A stretch of 64,000 bases of DNA from contig MU839194.1 of the NCBI GenBank assembly GCA_030685235.1, positions 62,001 through 126,000 on the forward strand, in the 5' to 3' direction. The DNA is from Copromyces sp. CBS 386.78 (lineage: Eukaryota > Ascomycota > Sordariomycetes > Sordariales > Sordariaceae). The notes beneath the pieces were generated by a model. That model searched no databases. It was not told the DNA's origin and saw nothing but the letters and a program-made list of their open reading frames with translations. Of this stretch, positions 44,914 to 53,500 are shown piece after piece. Positions within the stretch are counted from its first letter, which is position 1, and every line of letters begins with the position of its first letter. The position numbers and the translations under genes were made by a program.

Positions 44914-47028
44914 TCAGTCCAAACGCGTAGTCCCAAACAACCGATTACCCGTATCCGTTCCTCCCCTCCCGGTGAACTTATTATCCGACACCCTCAAGGC
45001 CACCAAGTGAAACTTGCCATCACTCCTCAAGACCCGTCCCAATTCATGCTCTGCACCCGTAGCCTCCACCTGCACGACGCCAGCAACCACCACAAGGCGG
45101 ATATCCTTCCCTTCTTCACCCATGGCACGAATCCGCTCACGGAACTCCAGCACCGTCTTCCCGTTGTTCACCACCGAGTCCACCAAGATGATGGTGTGTT
45201 GCTTGCAAAGGTGGTGAGGCTTGACATCCTCCGGCGCCTTGGCGTGCAAGAACATGGCGAGCGGGAAAGCGTCGTTGACGCCAAAAGCCATGGGCTCTCC
45301 GCCCCTCATCAGGGCAACGATGGTTGTGTCCTGTTCGTGGAGGAGGCGATGGCCGATGGTTTTGTGGCCTTGAACGTGAGGGATGGAGTATTCTTCTAGA
45401 CCGACAAGGGAGGTGATGAATTCCGTGGCTAGATACCAGCCGATGCGACGATGTGCTTCCCTCAGCGCAGGGCCCGAGATGTTGGCGTCGCGGGTAGGGG
45501 TCGTCATGAGCTTGGCGGAGGGGCGGTCGGCGGCGTGCAAAAGGCTGGAGGGAAGACGGCCGAAAAGGAATTGGTTGAAGGCGCTAGCTGGGTCGAGGAG
45601 GTCAATCACGGGAAGCAGGGCGGTGTCGAGACGGGGAGTGACGGTGTGTGGGATGAGTGTTTGGCGCAGGTTGTGGTCGTGGGGTGGGCCGTTAATGCTG
45701 AGTTGCTCAATGGCCGTGGACAGAGCGTCCTCCATTGACGCACTCCTGGTGCGTTCGTCGCCTACGACCACAACGCCTTCGTCAGCAGCCTGGAGCATGG
45801 GTAGATCCAACGGGCTATCTCCAAAAGCCACCACACGAAGATTATGAGGAGGGCCTCGAAGGCGGTTGACGACGGCTTCTTTGGACTTATCGGTGATGAT
45901 AAGCCTCTCGTCGATGCCCCCGCCCCCAATGACCTTGACGTACTGTCCCAAGCCTTGTTCCTCTATCACATTCTCCCATATCTGGCGTAGCCCACACGTT
46001 ACCACTAAAGCCATGACGTGACCATGAGTTTTGACACGGCGGAGGAGGGTTAGAAACTCGGGATAGAGGGCAGTCTTCTTCGCAACATCATTGCACAGTT
46101 CCTCGAAACCTTTCACCTTACTGTATGACATGGCCACCCGGCGGAAGGCCTCATAGGTATAGCCATGTTCACGGAAGATGTCTTCGGCTGGGGTCGACAC
46201 CTGCTGGCCAACATCTCTCTTTCGACTGGACTCACGCAGACGCTTCCAAAACTCTCTGCCAGTATCCTCGGCCGTGAGAGTCTTGTCTGCGTCAAACACC
46301 AGAGCCGTGGTGATTTTGGTATCGCGGCAAGCCCTGACGTTGGCTAGTACCTCGTCCACTGTGGCAAGCACTCGTACGTGGTTGTAATGCTCTGATTCCG
46401 TGCGGTACTCGTGAAGCGTCTTTGAAATCTCGCGAATCGGAAAAAAGGCACTCTCCAGAGGGACAAGATAAATTCCCGCGTCCTTTGCTACGGCGTCTAG
46501 CTGTCGCATTTCCTCCTCTTGCCACTTATGAAGATGTGCGGGTGTCACTGGCTCGCGCTTCCTGGTCTGGTCCCGTTGTCGACGTCGGCAGAGTGTCTCG
46601 GCAGCCACCTGAAGGTAGACGATGTGTGTAAAGGTGTCTTGGTCGGCCTTTGTCCAGACCACGGTTCCCTGCTCACTGTCCCTGGGCCAAAACATGTAAT
46701 GTCCGGCAACAAGAGCGGCCAGGCCCGTCTTCTGGCAGTCGTCACGTATCTGGGTGATGGCGAGCTCGCGGTACCGAGTTTTCTCTTGTTCGCTCAAGGT
46801 GTTGAAGTCGTCCAGGCCACGGTCTGGGCCCATCAGAGAGGCAATGACTGCGGAGCCTTCGTAGATGGCAAATGTATGGCTCCATGTGGGAAGTGACTTC
46901 TTGAGGTTCTCGAGGAAGGTCGACTTGCCGGAGCCGGGGAGGCCATAGATGCCAATGACGGTAGGATTGGGGGTAGTGGGAGTCTTGACGGTGACTGTTG
47001 TTGGAGATTGGTCAGCTTGGGAAGACAT
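44914..47028 (-). CDS. Triple fusion: P-loop kinase, HAD phosphatase, uracil-phosphoribosyltransferase-like
   Basis: This single exon encodes 704 residues with three domains. Residues 23-205 are a P-loop nucleoside/adenylate-kinase-like unit (IGIYGLPGSGKSTFLENL, Walker A 29-37; an Arg-rich LID-like stretch RRRQRDQTRKR). Residues 240-430 are a HAD phosphatase of phosphoserine-phosphatase type, with nucleophile and acid/base Asp246/Asp248 (VFDADKTLTAED), then TDKSKE and GDSPLDLPML. Residues 525-704 resemble uracil phosphoribosyltransferase (RRIGWYLATEFITS, RGGEPM, the PRPP-loop position ILVDSVVNNGKT and the end TDTGNRLFGT). The product may couple base salvage to nucleotide phosphorylation or dephosphorylation. 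The substrate is unknown. In the PRPP loop, the usual D-P-M-L-A-T-G-G-S core is replaced by DSVVNNGKT. Confidence 0.88.
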   Translation of the reverse strand: MSSQADQSPTTVTVKTPTTPNPTVIGIYGLPGSGKSTFLENLKKSLPTWSHTFAIYEGSAVIASLMGPDRGLDDFNTLSEQEKTRYRELAITQIRDDCQKTGLAALVAGHYMFWPRDSEQGTVVWTKADQDTFTHIVYLQVAAETLCRRRQRDQTRKREPVTPAHLHKWQEEEMRQLDAVAKDAGIYLVPLESAFFPIREISKTLHEYRTESEHYNHVRVLATVDEVLANVRACRDTKITTALVFDADKTLTAEDTGREFWKRLRESSRKRDVGQQVSTPAEDIFREHGYTYEAFRRVAMSYSKVKGFEELCNDVAKKTALYPEFLTLLRRVKTHGHVMALVVTCGLRQIWENVIEEQGLGQYVKVIGGGGIDERLIITDKSKEAVVNRLRGPPHNLRVVAFGDSPLDLPMLQAADEGVVVVGDERTRSASMEDALSTAIEQLSINGPPHDHNLRQTLIPHTVTPRLDTALLPVIDLLDPASAFNQFLFGRLPSSLLHAADRPSAKLMTTPTRDANISGPALREAHRRIGWYLATEFITSLVGLEEYSIPHVQGHKTIGHRLLHEQDTTIVALMRGGEPMAFGVNDAFPLAMFLHAKAPEDVKPHHLCKQHTIILVDSVVNNGKTVLEFRERIRAMGEEGKDIRLVVVAGVVQVEATGAEHELGRVLRSDGKFHLVALRVSDNKFTGRGGTDTGNRLFGTTRLD

Positions 47029-47764
47029 GGTAATAAGAGTTGCGTGTATGGCGTGGTGAAGGACAAGGTTGGAGGCTTTCTGGTAGACAACGACAACAAG
47101 GCACAGGGCGTGCTGGTGTTAAATACCTATATCCCAATGGCCGCATCACGTCGACTGTAAAAGACCTGACTATGCTGGCGGTGTTTGCCATGCTCTTGGT
47201 GCTGTTGTTCGTGTAGGGAGCATTCATGTTGACGGGGAGTTGTGCCGTGGGGCGTATGTGTGAGGCCTACTGTTTGGGCATTGAAGTGCTTTATAGCTGT
47301 GGCATACACGTAGAGGTGTGGTGCTGTCGGCGGCATGCTTGATGATTGTCGAGTGAGGTGGTTGTCCGGCGTGGTGGTCCGTCGGTGTGCTAAGTAAGGT
47401 ATGTCTGCCTCCGTAAAGGTGTGACGACCCGTGACAGAATGCGAGTACCCGTCCCCAACCCTGCCGGCAAAACGGCGGCACCATCAAGGTTCTCATCATG
47501 CAGCATCCACTCCTGACTCTCTCTTCAGTTCAGTTTACCAAACAGCCACTTTCTCTTCCTACCAACCCACAGCAACACCCACAGCAACGCCACACAGTCG
47601 ACTGTCTGTCGCAGCCTCACAATCACGTAAGCGCCATCTTCTTTGTGTCCTGTCTTTCTAACCCTTTTGCACCATGCTAACCGTACTCCTAGGAGACTCT
47701 CTATCCGCGCGACCAAAGCGACGCCGACACACACTTCGGCCATCCGCCCAAGACCCGACAAACA
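47029..47764. promoter_or_regulatory. Divergent intergenic region
   Basis: The start codons of the triple-fusion gene (minus) and the small gene at 47765 (plus) face away from each other across 735 bp. Imperfect CAACACCCACAGCAACG repeats lie near 47568-47590. Confidence 0.45.
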
Positions 47765-48250
47765 ATGCGGCAACCCACCCGTACAGCCATGGACGCCGTC
47801 CTCCACCGCCTCCTCAACAGATGGCACGCCGCCCTCTCCCTTCCTCGCCAATCCCCATCGTCCTGGTACCGCGCCCGACTCCTCGAAGAGCTCCGTGAGC
47901 TGCGCTCTTCCACCACCACTCTCAGCCGACTCAGCGAGACAGCCGACGTCTTCTTCTCCATAAGCCGCGCGCGGTACGATGGCTTTCCCGTACGCACACT
48001 TCCTCCTTTCTCCCTGGCGCGTCATGGTGTGCCCATGGTGTACATGGTGGCCAAGTTCACACTGAGGTGGGCGTTCTACAGGACAGCGGCGAGGTTGTGT
48101 GGAGCGAAGGAGTGGAAAGGGGTGAGGGAAGTGATCAACCCGGCCAAGGATCATAAGTTGGGCGAGGTGTCGGCACGTCACAGCATTGATCCAGACAAGT
48201 TCCGTAGCACCGGCAGCATGTTGCGGAGGGTTTGGCCATTGCTGCCCTAG
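47765..48250 (+). CDS. Small conserved-type fungal protein, function unknown
   Basis: This single exon of 161 residues opens MRQPTRTAMDAVLHRLLNRW. An in-frame ATG at 47789 is an alternative start. The body is helical and basic (SWYRARLLEELRELRSS, SRLSETADVFFSISRARYDG), with a single hydrophobic stretch (YMVAKFTLRWAFY). The C-terminus KLGEVSARHSIDPDKFRSTG then RRVWPLLP looks like a conserved motif. Amphipathic character and the basic N-terminus would be compatible with a mitochondrial protein, but this is a guess. The opposite strand (48181-47525) is also open but arginine/glycine-skewed like an antisense shadow. Confidence 0.65.
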   Translation: MRQPTRTAMDAVLHRLLNRWHAALSLPRQSPSSWYRARLLEELRELRSSTTTLSRLSETADVFFSISRARYDGFPVRTLPPFSLARHGVPMVYMVAKFTLRWAFYRTAARLCGAKEWKGVREVINPAKDHKLGEVSARHSIDPDKFRSTGSMLRRVWPLLP

Positions 48251-48366
48251 ACTCCCTTGTCCTTGTCCTACCTAATGTCTGCAACAGAGCAGCTCCAGTA
48301 TGTGTCTGAACGAGCGACACTCAACAGCGTTCCACCAGGCTGGCACTGCGCTTTGCTGTCAATCGC

Positions 48367-50541
48367 CTATTTCACATACATCTTCTCGAAGCCCACCGTC
48401 TGCCACTTCCCCGCGTTTGTATCAAGCGTCACGTTCGTCCCCACCGTCTCGCCGCCCTTCAAACTGCCAGCCTCAACCTTTCCACCCGCAACCGGTCTCT
48501 GCAGATGGTTGTCTCCAGCAAGCACGGTGAAGTTTGCCAGGGGCAGATCCCAGCCGTTGCGGGTGGCTACGCTGGGCGAACCGAAGAACTGGGCATCGAT
48601 CTTGGACTTCGTGATCGAGAGGTGGAAATACCCGCGGTAGTAGCCCTCTTGCCATTGCAGTTCTGGGTTGCTGTCAACCTTGGTCTTGGTTCCCTTTTGT
48701 ACGGTGGCGATGTTGCCTTTGGGGCCGGAAGAGGTGACGCCCGTTCCGGCGAACTCGACACCGATGGCTCCCGAACCGGTGGTACCATCGTAGGGCTTGG
48801 TGCCGAGCCAGGCGAGGTCGGAAACCTAGAAAGGGCTGTCAGAATGGCAGGAAGGAAAGTAACGAGGCACATGGACATGGAACTCACCCAGTTCTGGTGG
48901 CTGTCGCCGGACAGGAAGATGTTGTCCGAGATGCCGTTGTCGTACAGATGCTGAAGGGTGCGGTTCCTGCTGGCGACGTATCCCTGAATCATCATGTTAG
49001 CAACGCCTCAGAGTTGGTAGAAATAGAGATGCATACACTCCAGTTATCAGTCCCCGTTAATGCGCCCTCGGCATCCAGAATCCGCGAGAACACAATCTGG
49101 TTCCCCACCACTCTCCAAGTAGCCGCTCTCTCCTTGCTCTCGCTCAACTGCCTAAAGAACCACTTCTCCTGACGGCCTCCCATCAGTGTCCTCGACGGGT
49201 CATCCCTAATGGCCTCGATATACGCATTATTGTTTCCTCCACTTGTAATACTGCGGTCGTAGTTGCGAGTGTCGATCATGATAAGATCCATCAGCTTGCC
49301 CATCTTGAAGCTACGCCAGATACGCAGGTTATCGTCGAGGTCCACCTGGCGGATCGGCATCCACTCAAAGTAGGCACGCACGGCGTGGATCTTGCGCGTG
49401 TCGACGCTGATGGAAGGACCGTCGTTTCGGAAGGAAGCCTCGGTGTTGTTGAGCGCCGAGAAGCCATCCCGGTAGCCGTTGTTGGCAAATTCTGCAGGGG
49501 CAGCGTGGTTAGATGCTGGATAGAACATGGGACGTGCAACGGGACTAACCATGATCATCCCAGGTGGGAATCCAGGCGTAGTTCTGGGCCAACAACTGCA
49601 GGTCGTTGTCTGTTCGGTACTGTCCATGGCGTGTTCGGTAGTCGTACAGAGTGAACAGCTTGTTGGCGGGCTTGTGTGCTCTTGGGCCGCCTGAGGCATC
49701 TTCGTAGAAGTAGTCGCCGAGATGGACCACGAAGTCATGCTGGTCTTTACGGGCAGCGTTGCCGTAGACGTTGAAGAAGCCCTTGGCTAGAGGTAGACAA
49801 ATCGGTTAGTTCGCTTGCATGAAACGCAACATAGCAATGACATCTTCCTTGTCTGCAGGGACATACGGTAGTTTGAGCAAGAGAATACAGCCAGCTTGAC
49901 CTCATCGACATCGGCATGCTCAGCCGGCGCGGTCTTTGTCCTCCCCACAGGACTAGTGTTGTTGGAGCCGCAGACGTTGAACTGGTAATTGTACTGTGTC
50001 CAAGGCTTCAAGCCTTGAGCTTCGACCTAATTTAATCACTGTTAGCTGCCTCCTCCTCCCACCATTTCGAGTGCCAGAACCAACATACCTTGACCGTAAA
50101 GTCAATATCACTGGTCGTGTACGCCTTCCCGCTGCTTTTCGCCTGGCCTTTGTGTCCCTTCTCCACCTCCCACACATTCCACTCAACACAAATGGGGTTC
50201 GCATCGGCTTGGATGTACTTCTCCGTCTCATGGCTGTAGAGGTCCACCGTCCCTGAAACGGTCGCGTCGCTCTTATCCGACTCAGCGGTGGGCGCCACGC
50301 GAGTCCAGAGAATCACCGAGTTGGAGTAGGGGTCTCCGGAAGCAACACCATGGGTGAAGTTCAGCTCCGAAGGCTGGTAAGCGACCGAGGAGCGTTTAAG
50401 CGTGCGGGCAGTGATGATAGGTAGAGAAAGCCCGAGGTTGACGTGGTCGGGGCGAGCGGAAGGGGCGCGGTAGTTGAGATTGCCCTCGAAAGAGGCGGAT
50501 GCAAGAGGGAACAAGGCCGCGAGGCCGAGAAGCGAATACAT
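48367..50541 (-). CDS. PhoD-type alkaline phosphatase/phosphodiesterase
   Basis: Six exons (50541-50089, 50026-49867, 49786-49550, 49491-49037, 48983-48888, 48825-48367) encode 619 residues with all junctions in frame. An N-terminal signal peptide (MYSLLGLAALFPLASASFEG) indicates secretion. It has a PhoD N-terminal domain (NFTHGVASGDPYSNSVILWT) and the metallophosphatase core: FSCSNYPKGFF, LGDYFYED (Asp229/Tyr230), WDDHEF (280-285) and GDSHQNW (461-467). These supply ligands for the Fe/Ca centre of PhoD enzymes, which hydrolyse phosphate mono- and diesters outside the cell. Donors are GTATGT, GTATGT, GTTAGT, GTATGC and GTGAGT, with CTAAC/CTGAC branch sites. Phosphate regulation is expected from the family but not shown here. 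Confidence 0.94.
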
Positions 50542-52217
50542 CGTGACAACCGAGGACCACGAGCGGTTGGCGGATTCAAGGTCGACGGGAGAAGTCGGTG
50601 TGGGTGGTGAAGGCTTTTATGATATTTTGCCGTCCATGATGTTCTGCACATCGAAATCGCGAGAGTAACATCCGTCCAGGAATAGAGTAGAGGTATGGGT
50701 GCGCAATCGGATGTTTCGGTGCCCGGGGAAGCGGCGACCAGACTCTCGTGGATGGATTCACCCGCACCACAATGGGAAAGCGATCATCATTCCTGTGAAG
50801 GCATCTTCAGGAACGCCCGCGGGCCGTTGGAACGTGCCATTAGCGTGCCGGGTAGATGTTGCGAATCGACGAGGAACGTGGCGGTCCAAGCATGGCATTG
50901 CCCGTTACACCCACGGTAACCCGCAATCCGCGTGCCGCTAGAACGAGAAATCACTGGCTGATATGAAAAGAAGTGAATTGGCTGGGGCAGATGCATTTGG
51001 CGATAACACGTGCACGGATTGGTTCAAAGTCATGAGGATGACGATGCATATTTCCTCGAGGACGACGTACTCGAGGGTGGTGGGTGGCTTTTATGGCTGG
51101 GCGCCAAGGCTCTTCCCCCCTGAAGGCACCCACCACACCCTCGAGTAGCGGCTTGGGGGGGCATGTCCATTCAGGACGCGGGGGTCTCGTACAGAAGTTG
51201 GGTGCCACTGAAAGTCGTGGGTTGGTGACACTTCCCATTAGAATTAACCCGATTGGAAGCAATTCAAGGTAGGGATTTAGGTGAAAGAGATCAAGATAGT
51301 TGGTTGACATCATCATCTGTCCGAGTTTCTTTTTCTTGTCCTAGCGAATTCAATCTCGTTGTCGACATTTCTTGGCCGATTTTCTAAAGTCCAGTCGTCC
51401 TATCCACGTGCTAGGTATCATTTGGGCATGTTGCCGGCCGGCAGCTCGTGCACTGTTCATTTTGCCAAGACAGAAGTAATGGTCTGTGTTCACTATCCCT
51501 GCTTGTTATTCGATGATGGAAGGGAAAAAAGAAAAAGAAAATAAAAAGAAAATTAAAGAGAAAGAAAACAGAAGGTCGTTGCTTCATTACTTTATTACGT
51601 TATTGCTTTATTACTACGGTACTCTATAATTTTTAAGATTGAGGTTGAATTAGCGTTGGAATTCGAACATTACCCTTTGGTTAGGGTTTTTTCTTCATCA
51701 AACGGGCATAGGACACGCTTTGGCCACCGTACCATGAGGGGACATCGCAATGTAACCATCAACGGCACCAGAACGCTTGCCTCAAGATGACGTGTGAACC
51801 ATCGATGCCTATGCTCTGAGAAATAATCACTCATCAAGGGCCCGATGACGTCGGACTGTGGTCGATGGTGATGCGCCGGTGGACAACAGGTGTAAGGTGT
51901 TCACCACTGGAGACCATCGACGGGAGTGGCATCCGAAGCAGTTCGACTGGTTGTCACTCATCTGGAGCCTTTGATGATGGCCATGAGAATGTCAAAGTGA
52001 TATCAGAGGTACATCAGACCTCGCACGTCTTTTGTGGGAGATGGAGACCGAGGCACGCCACGGTATATGGACAGTAACTGGGCCAGGCACGGCTTCTTTC
52101 AGTCTCAACCTCTCTCCTGCATCTTCTGCGTAACCTCTAGCTCCATCGTACCAGACAAACAGTTGCCGCCGTCGCCCATTACCCCTAGCTCGATACCTTA
52201 TCCAGAACGCCTTCAAG
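50542..52217. other. Intergenic region, 1.7 kb, no gene
   Basis: It contains the PhoD promoter, a hairpin at 51069-51146, an A/G-rich run (51520-51570) and the upstream region of the small Hva1/TUDOR-type gene. Confidence 0.5.
51069..51146. repeat. Inverted repeat, 21-23-bp arms
   Basis: ACTCGAGGGTGGTGGGTGGC at 51069-51088 is mirrored by the inverse at 51124-51146, with few mismatches and a 34-bp spacer. It could be a hairpin or a paired regulator site. Confidence 0.75.
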
Positions 52218-52632
52218 ATGGTCATGTACAAGACCGGTCAGACTGTTCGCTATAAACCCGTGGGAGGTAAGTTCTGATACCAATGCCATGCTTCTGTGCG
52301 ATTTTTGCGCAATTCACTGACATTTCGGATCAAAAAGGGCCCTCGTCGAACACATCCGAAAGCGTTGGCAAAATCATGGACGTCTTGACCGAGCCCGGCC
52401 AGCAAGCCGGCCGCAACGTTAATGCCAGCCCAGAAACCCCGAGATATGAGGTATGTTAAGTCGAGTCGTGGTACTGTAAAGTACTTACCTAGCAGACCAA
52501 GGGGTGGAAGCTAGAGGCTCTTGGACCATTGATGCTGACAATGGTGGATTGGGTGCACTGCAGATCCAAAACTTGAACACGGGCAAGTCGACCACCATTT
52601 ATGAGGCCAACATCCTGGGAATCTCGCGTTAG
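52218..52632 (+). CDS. Small Hva1/TUDOR-type (hypervirulence-associated family) protein
   Basis: Three short exons (52218-52266, 52338-52450, 52564-52632) encode 76 residues. It reads MVMYKTGQTVRYKPVGG, then PSSNTSESVGKIMDVLTEPG, then a YEIQNLNTGKSTTIYEANIL end. The xxGxxVxYxPVGG start, a VGKIxDVxT strand and RYEIxNxxTGKxxxIxExNI are the pattern of the roughly 70-residue fungal/bacterial Hva1_TUDOR family, a small beta-barrel of unknown biochemical role. Splice sites are textbook (GTAAGT, GTATGT; branch CTGAC twice). The gene is too fragmented to appear as one reading frame. Met3 is an alternative start. The family name does not establish any role in virulence here. Confidence 0.85.
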
Positions 52633-53500
52633 AAACAACACATCATCGAAACAGGGAGATCTTGTATGATAGGCATGCGTGTGAAATCAATTGCGTTTGG
52701 GTCTTCATTTCCAAGGAGGACAACTGCGCCCACAAGTTTGGGGCAGTGCATGCTGACTAGCGTAAACACCGGCCCGCAAACCCGAGACGGCATGGAAATT
52801 CTACGCAGTATATCTCCTAGGTAACAGTCTTATATTTTCGTTGTGTGTTTGTGGTGATGTCCTCAGTTCGATCGTTGTTGCACATGGGCCCCTTGCTTGG
52901 CAGTGTCGATACCTACAATTACTGATGTGCATTCGATGTTGGCGATGCGACGACACGGAACACAACGGCATTTGCCGAGCTGGAGTAATAATATTGATGA
53001 AGCTACATACCTTCAACGGTCACTGGTAGGATAGAAATGGTGCATTTCAGGACTTCCTGGATGGTATCAAGCATTGTAATGTACAGGTATGGAGTTGGAT
53101 TGTAGCTAGGTAGGAAGCGCGAAAAAATGCCACCGAGGAACCGGCGGAGAAGAAGGCATGAATAAGCAGTTGCGCCGTTGAAGAACCATGCAATAGCTTG
53201 GGCTCTGTTTCTATAAAGGCCCGAATTCCCAATGCAAATACCCAAGCCGATAAATGTGAGGAATCAGAATAGGAGAAGCGAACTCTATCCAACCGTAGAC
53301 AATGAAGTGGGGGCTATAAGACAAAACCCGAAAAGAAATTGTAAAATAGGGGGAAGAGAATGGAAGTGGGAGAAGATAAGGGCAAGGAAAAAAGCCAATC
53401 CCAGAAAAAAAGAACCGAAAAGCAAACACCGGAGCACCGTTGTCCTTCGCCATCTAAAACCCATTAAAGTCATCCATGAGAACGGAACAATCGAAAGCGA
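52633..53500. other. Intergenic region between the TUDOR-type gene and the HET gene
   Basis: Only short frames. An A/G-rich stretch (53330-53430) lies just downstream of the HET gene end. Confidence 0.45.

Noticed and set aside
47525..48181. 218-residue minus-strand frame opposite the small gene at 47765-48250
   Set aside because: Arg/Gly/Val-skewed. The plus-strand product has a coherent helical pattern and a conserved-looking C-terminus.
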